A DNA stretch of 64,000 nt from Blattabacterium cuenoti (GTDB lineage Bacteria > Bacteroidota > Bacteroidia > Flavobacteriales > Blattabacteriaceae), in NCBI RefSeq assembly GCF_014252035.1, contig NZ_CP059207.1, positions 124,001 to 188,000 on the forward strand, read 5' to 3'. This document shows positions 28,393 through 38,709 of the stretch, piece by piece. The notes beneath the pieces are model-generated. The model was not told where the DNA came from, searched no databases, and saw only the letters and a program-made list of their open reading frames with translations. The position numbers and the translations under genes were made by a program. Each line of letters opens with the position of its first letter. Position 1 is the stretch's first letter.

Positions 28393-29694
28393 ATGCCTTC
28401 GAATGTTATTGTTGGTCTCCAATGGGGTGACGAGGGAAAAGGAAAAATTACGGATTTACTTTCTAAAAATTCGGATTATGTAATTCGTTATCAAGGAGGT
28501 AATAATTCTGGTCATTCTATACATATTAATGATCGTCATTTTGTTCTTCATTCTATCCCTTCTGGAATAATTTATTCTTATGTTAATTGCATTATTGGAC
28601 CCGGAGTAGTTATAGATCCAAAATATTTAATAAAAGAAATAAAAAATTTAGAATTTTTCGGAATTAAAACAGATAAAATTTATATATCAAATATAGCTCA
28701 CGTGATAATGCCTTATCATCGTTTATTAGATAAATATCAAGAAGAATATTTAGGAAAAATGTCTATTGGAACTACCCATTGTGGAATAGGACCAGCTTAT
28801 GCTGATAAAATAGGACGTATTGGCATACGTATTATAGATCTTATGGATAAAAATTTATTCCGAATAAAACTAAAGAAAAATATTTGTTTTAAAAATAAAA
28901 TTATAACAAAAATTTATAAAAAGGATCCCATTTCTTTTGAAGATATTTACGAAGAATACATAGAATATGCAAAAATTATTCATCATAGAATAATAGATGC
29001 TGTTTATAAAATACATGATGCTTTTTATAAAGGAAAAAAAATTTTATTTGAGGGAGCTCAAGCTACGTTATTAGATATTAATTATGGAACATATCCATAT
29101 GTTACTACTTCTTCTTGTTCAACAGGAGGTGTATGTACAGGATCGGGGATTCCGCCTGTATTTTTGAAAAATTTTATAGGTATTGCAAAAGCATACTGTA
29201 CACGTGTAGGAAACGGCCCATTTCCTACAGAAATAAAGGGTGATGAAAATGACATAATTAGAGATGAAGGAGATGAATATGGTTCAACAACAAATCGTCC
29301 AAGACGATGTGGGTGGCTAGATTTAGTTTCTTTGAAATACTCTTGTATGATAAATGGAATCAATCATTTAATTATTACAAAATTAGATGTATTGAGCAAA
29401 TTGAAAGTTATTAAAGTATGTACAAAATATCAGTATATAGAAAAAATTATTAAATATTTTCCATCAAATATAGGGGTTAATGATGATATAAAAGGAGTTT
29501 ATATAGAATTTCCTGGTTGGGAGAAAAAAATATCTCATATTAGAGATTATAATAATTTACCAGATAATTGTAAAAAATACATTAAATTTATCGAATATTA
29601 TCTGAATGTAAAAATATTATTAATTTCTGTAGGACCTGATAGAACACAAAATATCATTATAAATAAACATTTTTTTGAAAAAATTTTTTCATAA
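28393..29694 (+). CDS. purA: Adenylosuccinate synthetase
   Basis: GTP-dependent first step from IMP to AMP. The N-terminal P-loop GLQWGDEGKGKITD, the IMP-binding QGGNNSGHS, and the signature GPAYADKIGRIG are clear. GTP-binding KLDVLSK lies in the C-terminal half. The length, 433 residues, is standard. It opens a run of eleven purine genes on the plus strand and lies 6 bp before purB, so both AMP-forming steps are coupled. Confidence 0.97.
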   Translation: MPSNVIVGLQWGDEGKGKITDLLSKNSDYVIRYQGGNNSGHSIHINDRHFVLHSIPSGIIYSYVNCIIGPGVVIDPKYLIKEIKNLEFFGIKTDKIYISNIAHVIMPYHRLLDKYQEEYLGKMSIGTTHCGIGPAYADKIGRIGIRIIDLMDKNLFRIKLKKNICFKNKIITKIYKKDPISFEDIYEEYIEYAKIIHHRIIDAVYKIHDAFYKGKKILFEGAQATLLDINYGTYPYVTTSSCSTGGVCTGSGIPPVFLKNFIGIAKAYCTRVGNGPFPTEIKGDENDIIRDEGDEYGSTTNRPRRCGWLDLVSLKYSCMINGINHLIITKLDVLSKLKVIKVCTKYQYIEKIIKYFPSNIGVNDDIKGVYIEFPGWEKKISHIRDYNNLPDNCKKYIKFIEYYLNVKILLISVGPDRTQNIIINKHFFEKIFS

Positions 29695-29700
29695 ACTAAC

Positions 29701-31137
29701 ATGGAAAAATATAATAACCCTTTAATAGAAAGATATAGCAGCAAGGAAATGTTATATAATTTTTCTCCAAATAAAAAGTTTTATACTTGGAGAAAATTGT
29801 GGTTTTACTTAGCAAAGTATCAAAAAGAATTAGGATTAAATATTAGTGATGAACAAATACAAGATTTAAAAAAAAATTTATCCAACATTGATTGGAAAAG
29901 AGTTCATTTTTTTGAAAAAAAATTTCGTCATGATGTTATGGCACATTTGTACGCTTTTGGAGAAAAAGCTACTATAGCAAAACCTATCATTCATCTAGGA
30001 GTTACTAGTGCATTTTTAGGAGATAATACTGATATTATACTTATTCGAGATGGACTAGAAATTTTGCTTAAAAAACTGATCAATCTTGTTTTTCGTCTTA
30101 GAAATTTTTCTTTAGAATATCATAATATTCCTACTCTAGCTTTTACCCATTATCAACCAGCTCAACTAACGACTGTTGGAAAACGTTCTGCTTTATGGAT
30201 GCAAAGTATTCTATTAGATATAAATGAATTAGAATTTAGGTTGAAGAATATTCATTTTAGAGGAGTAAAAGGTACTGTCGGATCTGCTGCAAGTTTTAAA
30301 GAGTTATTTAATGGAGATTTACAAAAAATAAAACTTTTAGAAAAGAAAATATCCAATCAGTTTGGATTTAAAAATGTTTTTTCAATTACTAGTCAAACTT
30401 ATGATAGAAAAATAGATGCACAAATATTAAATTTGTTGTCGAATATAGCGCAGTCTGCTCACAAATTTAGCAATGACTTACGACTATTGCAGAATTTAAA
30501 GGAAATGGAAGAACCTTTCGATAAAGAACAAATAGGATCTAGTGCTATGGCATATAAACGTAATCCAATACGAAGCGAAAGGATGGCTTCTTTAGCAAAA
30601 TTTGTTATTTCTTTATCAAATAGTTCAGCTATGGTAGCAGCAACTCAATGGTTAGAAAGAACTTTAGATGATTCTGCAAATAGAAGATTGGTTATAGCAC
30701 AATCTTTTTTATCTATAGATGCAATTCTCATAATTTGGAATAATATAGTAGAAAATATGATTATATATCCTCAAATCATAAAAAAACATATAAAAGATGA
30801 ACTTCCATTTTTAATTACAGAATATATTATAGTAGAAGCTGTTAAAAAAGGTGCAGATAGGCAAGAAATTCATGAAAGAATACGAATCCATTCTATGAAA
30901 ACAACTTCTAAAATGAAGCTAGAGGGAAAAGAAAATGATTTTATTAAAAGAATATTGAATGACACCAAAATACCGATTGATAAAGAAACAATGAATAAAA
31001 TATTAATCCCTGAAAATTTTATAGGTTTTTCTTCAGATCAAACTTTAGAATTTATTAATATAAAAGTTAACCCAATATTAAAAAAATATCACCATTTAAT
31101 TGATTCTGATTTATCAAATATAGATATACAAGTATAA
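29701..31137 (+). CDS. purB: Adenylosuccinate lyase
   Basis: Releases fumarate from adenylosuccinate (giving AMP) and from SAICAR in the main pathway. A fumarase/aspartase superfamily enzyme of 478 residues with HLGVTSAFLGDNTD, the catalytic histidine segment FTHYQPAQLTTVGKR, and the signature SSAMAYKRNPIRSERM. It immediately follows purA. Just after its stop a strong hairpin separates it from purL. Confidence 0.96.
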   Translation: MEKYNNPLIERYSSKEMLYNFSPNKKFYTWRKLWFYLAKYQKELGLNISDEQIQDLKKNLSNIDWKRVHFFEKKFRHDVMAHLYAFGEKATIAKPIIHLGVTSAFLGDNTDIILIRDGLEILLKKLINLVFRLRNFSLEYHNIPTLAFTHYQPAQLTTVGKRSALWMQSILLDINELEFRLKNIHFRGVKGTVGSAASFKELFNGDLQKIKLLEKKISNQFGFKNVFSITSQTYDRKIDAQILNLLSNIAQSAHKFSNDLRLLQNLKEMEEPFDKEQIGSSAMAYKRNPIRSERMASLAKFVISLSNSSAMVAATQWLERTLDDSANRRLVIAQSFLSIDAILIIWNNIVENMIIYPQIIKKHIKDELPFLITEYIIVEAVKKGADRQEIHERIRIHSMKTTSKMKLEGKENDFIKRILNDTKIPIDKETMNKILIPENFIGFSSDQTLEFINIKVNPILKKYHHLIDSDLSNIDIQV

Positions 31138-31167
31138 TCCAATAATTATTAATTTCATTGGATTTTT
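31136..31167 (+). terminator. Hairpin with T run between purB and purL
   Basis: AATCCAAT at 31136-31143 pairs perfectly with ATTGGATT at 31157-31164 (8 bp stem, 13-base loop), and the 3' arm is continued by three more T before a C. It begins inside the purB stop codon and ends 6 bp before the purL ATG. It looks like an intrinsic terminator or an attenuator that would let purAB be expressed more than purL and the genes beyond. Bacteroidetes terminators are poorly studied, so function is inferred from shape alone. Confidence 0.5.
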
Positions 31168-31173
31168 CAAATT

Positions 31174-34100
31174 ATGAATTTTAGAATTTATATACAGAAA
31201 AAAAATATTTTCAATATTTCTTCTAGAAGAATACTTAGAGAAATAAAAGAAATGAATATTTCATTAAATGAAATCATTATTTATCATGTTTATGATATTA
31301 TTAATATAGAAGAAAATGTAAATGTTTTTTTTAATAGTTTATTACAAATAATTTTTGTAGATCCTGTAACAGACATATTATTTTATAATGATATAAATAT
31401 TAAAAATCCACATTTTTATATAGAAGATTTTCCAGGAAATAATGATAGAGCAGAAGCTGCGATGCAATGCATAAAAATTTTATGTCCTAAATCAAATGCT
31501 ATTGTAAAAACAAGTCAATTAATAGAATTAATTGGAATAGATCATAATAATAAAAAAGACTTAAATAAAATTAAAAAATATTATCAACATATTGATGATG
31601 AATATGAAAAAATAATTAAAACAAAATACGATTCTCATATCGTAATAGATAAATTTATTAATCTTTCTTATGATGAACTTATCAAGTTTCATAAACTATG
31701 GAATCTTTCCATAGGAATTGATAATTTAATCTTTATACAAGAAAAATTCATAAAATATAATAGAAACCCAACAAAAGAAGAAATACGTATTTTAGATACA
31801 TATTGGTCTGATCATTGTCGTCATACAACTTTTTTTACAACGCTATCAAATATTACATTTAATGGAAAATTAAAGAAAATATATGAAAATATTTATACAA
31901 AATATTTAAATGATAGAGAAAAAATAGGTTTTTCTAAAAAACCAATAAATTTCATGGAATTATCCAATCTTCCTTATAAAATACTTCATCAAGAGGGGAA
32001 ACTAAAAAATTTTGTTTTATCCAATGAACATAATTCTTTCATGATGAAGATAAATGTAGATGTTATAAATAATAATAATAAAATTGAAAAAGAAAAATGG
32101 TATCTTTTATTTAAAAATGAGTCTCATAATCATCCTACTGAAATTGACCCATTTCATGGAGCCTCTACATGTATAGGAGGTGCTATACGTGACCCTTTAT
32201 CTGGTAGGTCTTTTGTTTATCAAGGAATAAGATTAAGTGGAGCAGCAAATCCTATGATCAAAAAAACTATTGATAAAAAATTACCTCAACATAAAATTTG
32301 TTTAGAATCAGCTATGGGTTATAGTTCTTATGGTAATCAAATTGGATTAGCTACTTCTCATGTTCATGAAATTTATCATGAGGGTTATAAAGCAAAAAGA
32401 ATGGAAATAGGAATGGTTATTGGAGCAGTTCCGATTGATTTTGTCAGACAAGAAGAACCAAAAAAAGGAGATATTGTTTTATTAATTGGTGGATTAACGG
32501 GAAAAGATGGAATAGGTGGAGCAACAGATTCATCTAAGGAATATGATGATAAAAATTCGAAAAAAATAGGAGTAAAAGGGAACCCAATAATAGAAAGAAA
32601 AATACAAAGATTTTTTAGAAAAAAAGAGGTTGTTACTTTAATAAAAAAGAGCAATGATTTTGGTGCAGGTGGTGCTGCAGTTTCCATAGGAGAATTAAGT
32701 GATAGTATAGAACTTTATTTAGATAAAATTCCTATAAAAAAAATAAAAGGGAATATGGAAGCAATAGATATTGCTCTTTCAGAATCACAAGAACGTATAG
32801 CAGTAGTATTAGATTCTAAAAATGTAAGTAAATTTATTCGTTTAGCTGATGAAGAAAATATTAAACCTGTATATATAGCAAAAATAACTGATAACAAAAA
32901 AATTGTATTTTATTACAAAGGAAATAAAATTCTGAATTTAGAAAGTCATTTTTTGAATACAGGAGGAATTAGAAAAAAACAAAAGGTTCAAGTGGATTCT
33001 CCTGTTTCTATATCTCCCATCAATGAATCAAAAAAATGTTTTTTCAGTGAAACAACATTTTTAAAAACTATTTCGGAATTAAATATAGCTTCTCAAAAAA
33101 ACCTCGTAGAAATGTTTGATAGTACAGTTGGTGGAACAACTGTTTTAATGCCTTTCGGGGGAAAGTATCAAATGACACCATCTGAAGGAAGCGTACATAA
33201 GATTCCTGTCCATAATGGAAAAAAAACAAATACAGTTAGTTTTGCTTCTTGGGGTTTTCATCCTGAAATTTCTGCATGGAGTCCATTTCATGGTGGAATG
33301 TATTCCATAATAGAATGTATTTCCAAAATAGTTTCTATGGGAGGAAACTATAGAAACACTTATTTTAGTTTTCAAGAATATTATCAAAAATTAGGGAATA
33401 ATCCGAAAAATTGGGGTAAAACTTTTTCTGCTTTATTGGGGGCTTATCATGCACAAATGTCTTTGGAATTAGCTTCTATTGGAGGAAAAGATTCAATGTC
33501 AGGTACATATAAAGATATTCATGTACCTCCAACATTGATAGCTTTTGGTGTAGCATATGGGGCATGTTATCATGTAATTTCTCCTGAATTTAAAAAAGTA
33601 GGAAATAAAATATATTTATACCATCATAAATTATTAAAAGATGAAATTCCCGATTTTAATTCTATAAAAAATGCTTACGATAAAATTTTTGAAGGAATTT
33701 CTTCTGGTAAAATTATTTCTGTAAAAACAGTAAAAGATGGTGGTATTTCTATTGCCATTGCAAAAATGTCTTTTGGAAATCGTTTAGGAGCAGTTATAAA
33801 CTGCAAAAATCATTTACTTGAAACTCATATAGGATCTCTCATTTTAGAAACTACTTCTCCTATTTTTTCAAATGATTTTATTCTTATAGGAGAAGTAGTT
33901 TCTGATAAAAAACTAATTTTTAATGAGGTATCAATTGATATTAAAAAATCTATAGAAAGTTGGTCAAAAACTTTTCATTCAATTTTTTCCTATTCTACAA
34001 AAGAAGAACAAAAACAAAAGAATATTAAAAAATATAATTTTTTTGAAAGAAAAACATGCAAACAACCTATATTATGGAAATGTAAGTACACTAAAAAAGT

Positions 34101-34899
34101 GAATCCACATGTTTTTATTCCTATATTTCCAGGAACAAATGGTGAATTTGAATCTATTACAGCATTTAAAAAAGAAGGAGCTATAGTAGACAGTTTTGTT
34201 TTCAATAATATAAATAACAAAAGTATAACAGAATCCATCATTTGTATGAAAAAATATATAGAATCTGTACAAATACTTATGTTTTGCGGAGGTTTTAGTG
34301 CTGGAGATGAACCAGATGGGGCAGGAAAATTTATTGTAACTATATTACATAATAAATTTATTAAGGATGCTATTATGCATTTTCTTGAAAAAGATGGATT
34401 AATATTAGGTATATGTAACGGATTTCAAGGATTGATAAAATCTGGATTACTTCCTTATGGAAGAATAGGTTTTAGAAATGATGAATCTCCTACATTAACA
34501 TATAATAAAACAGAAAAACATATATCACAATGTGTACATATTAAGGTAGTTTCAGACCATTCTCCGTGGTTACATGGAATGAAAAATAAAATGTATACAC
34601 TACCTATATCTCATGGAGAAGGTAGATTTTATGCTAGCGAAAAAATAACGAATGATTTATTTGAAAAAAATCAAGTAGCTGCACAATATGTAGATTTACA
34701 AGGAAACCCTAGTTTAGAAACAGCTTATAATCCTAATGGATCTATTGGATCTATTGAAGGTTTGTTAAGTAAAAATGGTAAAATTTATGGAAGAATGACA
34801 CACCCGGAACGTTGTAATGATTATGGATTATTGAAAAATATTTCTAATGATCATGATCATGGATCTATTTTTAAAAATGCTGTACAATATTTCTTATAA
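31174..34899 (+). CDS. purL: Phosphoribosylformylglycinamidine synthase, single large subunit
   Basis: ATP- and glutamine-dependent conversion of FGAR to FGAM. The 1241-residue protein is of the long type with the glutaminase fused at the C-terminus. Order: N-terminal domain, synthetase domains with DTYWSDHCRHTTF (about 208-220) and NESHNHPTEIDPF, AIRDPLSG, and GGKDSMSGTY, then a class I glutaminase whose nucleophile cysteine is in LGICNGFQGLI, preceded by FCGGFSAGDEPDGAGK and followed by a C-terminal histidine-containing MTHPERCND. No purS or purQ is needed. It begins the second part of the purine run after the hairpin. Confidence 0.97.
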   Translation: MNFRIYIQKKNIFNISSRRILREIKEMNISLNEIIIYHVYDIINIEENVNVFFNSLLQIIFVDPVTDILFYNDINIKNPHFYIEDFPGNNDRAEAAMQCIKILCPKSNAIVKTSQLIELIGIDHNNKKDLNKIKKYYQHIDDEYEKIIKTKYDSHIVIDKFINLSYDELIKFHKLWNLSIGIDNLIFIQEKFIKYNRNPTKEEIRILDTYWSDHCRHTTFFTTLSNITFNGKLKKIYENIYTKYLNDREKIGFSKKPINFMELSNLPYKILHQEGKLKNFVLSNEHNSFMMKINVDVINNNNKIEKEKWYLLFKNESHNHPTEIDPFHGASTCIGGAIRDPLSGRSFVYQGIRLSGAANPMIKKTIDKKLPQHKICLESAMGYSSYGNQIGLATSHVHEIYHEGYKAKRMEIGMVIGAVPIDFVRQEEPKKGDIVLLIGGLTGKDGIGGATDSSKEYDDKNSKKIGVKGNPIIERKIQRFFRKKEVVTLIKKSNDFGAGGAAVSIGELSDSIELYLDKIPIKKIKGNMEAIDIALSESQERIAVVLDSKNVSKFIRLADEENIKPVYIAKITDNKKIVFYYKGNKILNLESHFLNTGGIRKKQKVQVDSPVSISPINESKKCFFSETTFLKTISELNIASQKNLVEMFDSTVGGTTVLMPFGGKYQMTPSEGSVHKIPVHNGKKTNTVSFASWGFHPEISAWSPFHGGMYSIIECISKIVSMGGNYRNTYFSFQEYYQKLGNNPKNWGKTFSALLGAYHAQMSLELASIGGKDSMSGTYKDIHVPPTLIAFGVAYGACYHVISPEFKKVGNKIYLYHHKLLKDEIPDFNSIKNAYDKIFEGISSGKIISVKTVKDGGISIAIAKMSFGNRLGAVINCKNHLLETHIGSLILETTSPIFSNDFILIGEVVSDKKLIFNEVSIDIKKSIESWSKTFHSIFSYSTKEEQKQKNIKKYNFFERKTCKQPILWKCKYTKKVNPHVFIPIFPGTNGEFESITAFKKEGAIVDSFVFNNINNKSITESIICMKKYIESVQILMFCGGFSAGDEPDGAGKFIVTILHNKFIKDAIMHFLEKDGLILGICNGFQGLIKSGLLPYGRIGFRNDESPTLTYNKTEKHISQCVHIKVVSDHSPWLHGMKNKMYTLPISHGEGRFYASEKITNDLFEKNQVAAQYVDLQGNPSLETAYNPNGSIGSIEGLLSKNGKIYGRMTHPERCNDYGLLKNISNDHDHGSIFKNAVQYFL

Positions 34900-34909
34900 A
34901 GAATATAAA

Positions 34910-35410
34910 ATGAACACAAAAATAGCTATTTTTATCGGAAGTATTTCTGATAAATCAATTATAAAAAAAGGAGTAGATCTTTTAAAAGAATTTAACATAA
35001 GCTACAAATCTTATATTATATCTGCTCATAGATTACCAGATATATTGTCAAATACTATAAAAAAAGTAGAATATGAAGGAATAGATGTAATCATATCAGG
35101 AGCAGGTTTATCTGCTCATTTACCTGGAATTATTGCTTCAAAAACTATTATCCCTGTTATAGGAATTCCTTTTTACAGTTGTAAAAAGGAAGAAGGATCA
35201 TCACTAGGTGGTTTGGATGCACTTTTTTCTATAATACAAATGCCAAAAGATGTTCCTATTGCTACTGTAGGTATAAATAATTCGTATAATGCAGTTTTAT
35301 TAGCTATTCATATCTTAGCTATGAAATATGAAAATATAAAAACATCATTATTAGAATTCCGAATGAAAAAAAAAGAAAAACTACTCTCTAAAATAGAGTA
35401 TAATTTATGA
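34910..35410 (+). CDS. purE: N5-carboxyaminoimidazole ribonucleotide mutase
   Basis: Moves or adds the carboxyl group to make CAIR. The ATG at 34910 (MNTKIAIFIGSISDKSII) gives 166 residues, as in E. coli; an upstream ATG inside purL is rejected. GSISD, SAHRLPD, SGAGLSAHLPGIIA and SIIQMPKDVPIATV are the family motifs. No purK, its usual partner in bacteria, is present in this window; it may be elsewhere, or the enzyme may use carbon dioxide directly. It is 10 bp after purL. Confidence 0.95.
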   Translation: MNTKIAIFIGSISDKSIIKKGVDLLKEFNISYKSYIISAHRLPDILSNTIKKVEYEGIDVIISGAGLSAHLPGIIASKTIIPVIGIPFYSCKKEEGSSLGGLDALFSIIQMPKDVPIATVGINNSYNAVLLAIHILAMKYENIKTSLLEFRMKKKEKLLSKIEYNL

Positions 35411-35443
35411 TTTATATATATCAATAATTAATCATATTATGAT

Positions 35444-36172
35444 ATGAAGTTATTAAAAAAAGAAAGGAAACTCCTTTTAGAAGGAAAAACAAAAAAAATT
35501 TACACTTCTGATAATCCTTGTGAAGTAATTATCCATTATAAAGATGATATTACATCTTTTAATGGATTAAAAAAAAATGTTATCCCTGATAAAGGAATTT
35601 TAAACAATGAAATTACTACATTTATATTTAATCTATTAAATCGTTATGGAATAAAAACTCATTTTATACGAAAAATGAATAATAGGGAACAATTATGTCA
35701 TAAAGTAAACATGTTTCCTTTAGAATTTGTTGTTCGTAATATAGTAGCTGGAAGTATTTCTAAACGATTAGGAATCAAAGAAGGAACTCCTATTTTAAAT
35801 CCAATATTTGAAATTTTTTACAAAAATGATCATTTGAAGGATCCGTTGATTAATGATCATCATGCGGTATTCTTGAATGTAATTTCTCATAAAGAATTAA
35901 GCAATATTTATTGTATTATATCAAACATAAATAATAAACTGAAAAAGTTTTTTTTTGATAGAAATATTATATTAGTAGATTTTAAAATGGAATTTGGTAA
36001 GGGAAAAAAAGATAATCAAATATTTCTTTCTGATGAAATAAGTCCTGATACCTGTAGATTTTGGGATAAAGAAACAATGAATAAATTAGATAAAGATATA
36101 TTTAGAATAGGGTTAAAAAAAGAAAAAATAATTGACGTTTATATGGAAGTTTTAAAAAGACTAAATAAATAA
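35444..36172 (+). CDS. purC: SAICAR synthetase
   Basis: Joins CAIR and aspartate with ATP. The 242-residue enzyme has EGKTKKIYTSDNP, FNGLKKNVIPDKGI, the signature MFPLEFVVRNIVAGSISKR, and DEISPDTCRFWD at the C-terminal end. It follows purE in the purine run with a 33 bp gap and precedes purF after 90 bp. Confidence 0.95.
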   Translation: MKLLKKERKLLLEGKTKKIYTSDNPCEVIIHYKDDITSFNGLKKNVIPDKGILNNEITTFIFNLLNRYGIKTHFIRKMNNREQLCHKVNMFPLEFVVRNIVAGSISKRLGIKEGTPILNPIFEIFYKNDHLKDPLINDHHAVFLNVISHKELSNIYCIISNINNKLKKFFFDRNIILVDFKMEFGKGKKDNQIFLSDEISPDTCRFWDKETMNKLDKDIFRIGLKKEKIIDVYMEVLKRLNK

Positions 36173-36262
36173 AAGTTCATCGTTCATAGAATACAACAAC
36201 AATACTAATAGTAATAATTAATGATATTTATAGATATTATTATTTTCCATAAAAAAAGATAG

Positions 36263-37723
36263 ATGATATCTCAATTATTCCCTGTTAAAAAGGATTATAA
36301 ATATTATGATGATGATAAATTTCATGATGAATGCGGTATTTTTGGAGTTTACTCTACTGAAAAAATCGATACCTTATCTTTAATTCAATTTGGACTATTT
36401 GCATTACAACATCGTGGACAAGAAGCTTGTGGATTCTCTGTTCTTAGAGATGGTTTTATTTTATCTCATAAAAGTGAAGGTCTTGTTTTAGATTGTTTTA
36501 GAAAAATTTCTAATTCTAAATGCTACCAAGGAAATGCAGTTATTGGACATACACGTTATTCGACGGAAGGTGGTCAAAGTAAAAAAAATATACAACCTTT
36601 TTTCGGAAAAGACTACAATGGAAAAAGTACGATATCTATCGTTCATAATGGAAATTTAGTAAATGCAAAATATATTAGGAAAAAATTAGAGTCTGAAGGA
36701 ATAAATTTTATATCGGAATCATCAGATTCGGAAGTTATATTACGTTTAATTCAAAAATACTTAGATAATAATTCTAGTTTAGAAGAAGCCATAAAAAAGA
36801 CAACGATATATATTAAAGGTGCTTATTCAGTAATAGTACTGATGGATAACAAAATTGCTGCATTTCGAGATCCGAATGGTATAAGGCCTTTATGTTATGG
36901 GATGCTGGATGATAAAAGTTATATATTTAGTTCTGAAACTTGTGGAATAGATTCTGTTGGAGGATTTTATATAAGAGATTTATTTCCAGGAGAAATTATC
37001 ATAGCAGATAAAAAATCTATTCAATTTTCTGTATTAAGAAAAAAAGAACATACGAGAAAAAGAATATGTTCCTTTGAATATATTTATTTTTCTCGTCCAG
37101 ATTCATTGATTGAAAATATCAATGTTTATGAAATTAGAGAAAGATGTGGAGAAAAACTATACGAACAACATCCAGTAAAAGCGGATGTTGTTATTGGAGT
37201 TCCAGATTCTGGAGTTCCAGCTGCTATTGGATACTCTAAGGTATCTGGAATTCCATTCAAACCAATATTAGTAAAAAATAAATATATCGGAAGATCTTTC
37301 ATTCTTCCAAAACAAGAAATGCGAGAAAAAATAGTTAATTTAAAACTGAATCCTATTTTAGATGAAATAAAAGGAAAACATGTAGTTATCATTGATGATT
37401 CTATCGTTCGTGGAACTACTAGTCGTAGATTAGTATACATATTAAGAAAAGCAGGAGCTAAAAAAATTCATTTTAGAAGTGCTTCACCACCTATTATAGC
37501 TCCATGTTATTTAGGAGTAGATACCCCTAGAAAAAAAGATCTTATTTCATATAATCATATGAAAAAAAATATAGAAAAAATTTTAGACGTAGATAGTTTA
37601 GAATTTTTAAGCATGGAAAATCTAATAGAAATTCTAGGTGGATATAATTACTGTTTTGGATGTTTTACTGGAAATTATCCAGTTCATAAAAAAAATGACA
37701 TTTTCACATATGAAAAAAAGTAA
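36263..37723 (+). CDS. purF: Amidophosphoribosyltransferase, iron-sulfur type with propeptide
   Basis: First committed step of purine synthesis (PRPP plus glutamine to phosphoribosylamine). The nucleophile cysteine is C24 (DECGIFGVY), so a 23-residue propeptide must be removed, as in Bacillus PurF. Glutaminase features RGQEACGFS and NGNLVNA are followed by the PRPP motif IIDDSIVRGTT. Cysteines in RICSFE, IAPCYLG and YCFGC match the four ligands of the iron-sulfur cluster of the Bacillus enzyme. 486 residues. Its end overlaps purM by 14 bp. Feedback control by AMP and GMP is known for the family. Confidence 0.96.
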   Translation: MISQLFPVKKDYKYYDDDKFHDECGIFGVYSTEKIDTLSLIQFGLFALQHRGQEACGFSVLRDGFILSHKSEGLVLDCFRKISNSKCYQGNAVIGHTRYSTEGGQSKKNIQPFFGKDYNGKSTISIVHNGNLVNAKYIRKKLESEGINFISESSDSEVILRLIQKYLDNNSSLEEAIKKTTIYIKGAYSVIVLMDNKIAAFRDPNGIRPLCYGMLDDKSYIFSSETCGIDSVGGFYIRDLFPGEIIIADKKSIQFSVLRKKEHTRKRICSFEYIYFSRPDSLIENINVYEIRERCGEKLYEQHPVKADVVIGVPDSGVPAAIGYSKVSGIPFKPILVKNKYIGRSFILPKQEMREKIVNLKLNPILDEIKGKHVVIIDDSIVRGTTSRRLVYILRKAGAKKIHFRSASPPIIAPCYLGVDTPRKKDLISYNHMKKNIEKILDVDSLEFLSMENLIEILGGYNYCFGCFTGNYPVHKKNDIFTYEKK

Positions 37724-38699
37724 TAGTAGAACAATAGAAAAAATTAGCAAAATTTTAAAAAAAACTTATAATAATAAAGTTCTGAGCAATTTAGATCATT
37801 TTTCTGGTTTCTATCAAATATTTGGATATAAAAATCCTATTTTAATTTCTGGAGTTGACGGAGTCGGTACGAAATTACGTTTAGCTTTAGATTATGAAAA
37901 ATACAACATAATTGGAATAGATTGTTTTGCTATGTGTATAAACGATGTTTTATGTCATGGAGCTACTCCTTTATTTTTCCTAGATTATTTAGCTTGTGGT
38001 AAACTTGACTCTTATATTGTAGAGAAAATCCTACATGGAATAGCTTTTTCTTGCAAAAAAAATAATACGTGTTTCATTGGGGGAGAAACTGCAGAAATGC
38101 CTGGAATATACCAGGAAAATGATTATGATGTTGCAGGATTTTGTGTAGGGATCGCAGAAAAAAATAAAATTATAGATGGTAAAAAATTGATTCAAGAAGG
38201 AGATATCCTAATAGGACTTTCTTCTTCAGGAGTACATAGTAATGGATTTTCTTTAATCAGAAATATTTTTTCTAAAAATGATTTTTTGACTGATTTTGAA
38301 AATCAACCTTTATTTGAAACTCTTTTAGAACCTACAAAAATATACTATTCCTCTATTCACATTTTATTTAAAGAATTTGATATACATGGAATTGCTCATA
38401 TTACAGGAGGAGGAATATTAGATAATGTATCCAGAATTATTCCAGATAATTTATCATCTGTCATAATAAAAGAAAAAATACCTATTCAATCGATTTTTAA
38501 CTACATTCAAAAAAAAGGAAATTTATTGGAAAAAGAAATGTGGAATACTTTTAATATGGGAGTAGGAATGATATTAGTAATTCCAATCAATCAAAAAAAT
38601 TCTATTCTACATAGATTACGTATGTTAGGAGAACATCCTTTTATTTTAGGATATATTGTTAATATAAAAAATACGGATCAAAAAGTATTCTTGAAATAA
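37710..38699 (+). CDS. purM: Phosphoribosylformylglycinamidine cyclo-ligase
   Basis: Converts FGAM to aminoimidazole ribonucleotide with ATP. From the ATG at 37710 (MKKSNSRTIEKISKIL) it is 329 residues, the family length; the earlier ATG at 37638 is inside purF and gives no family match. Motifs: SGVDGVGTKLRLA, the AMCINDVLCHGATPLFFLDY block, IGGETAEMPGIY, and the C-terminal HITGGGILDNVSR. It overlaps purF by 14 bp, which suggests translational coupling. Confidence 0.96.
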   Translation: MKKSNSRTIEKISKILKKTYNNKVLSNLDHFSGFYQIFGYKNPILISGVDGVGTKLRLALDYEKYNIIGIDCFAMCINDVLCHGATPLFFLDYLACGKLDSYIVEKILHGIAFSCKKNNTCFIGGETAEMPGIYQENDYDVAGFCVGIAEKNKIIDGKKLIQEGDILIGLSSSGVHSNGFSLIRNIFSKNDFLTDFENQPLFETLLEPTKIYYSSIHILFKEFDIHGIAHITGGGILDNVSRIIPDNLSSVIIKEKIPIQSIFNYIQKKGNLLEKEMWNTFNMGVGMILVIPINQKNSILHRLRMLGEHPFILGYIVNIKNTDQKVFLK

Positions 38700-38709
38700 A
38701 AAATATTAC

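Noticed and set aside
31174..34899. purL as an unusual gene fusion
   Set aside because: The single long form with a C-terminal glutaminase is the normal type in many bacteria.
34847..34909. purE start inside purL
   Set aside because: ATG at 34910 gives the family length and N-terminus.
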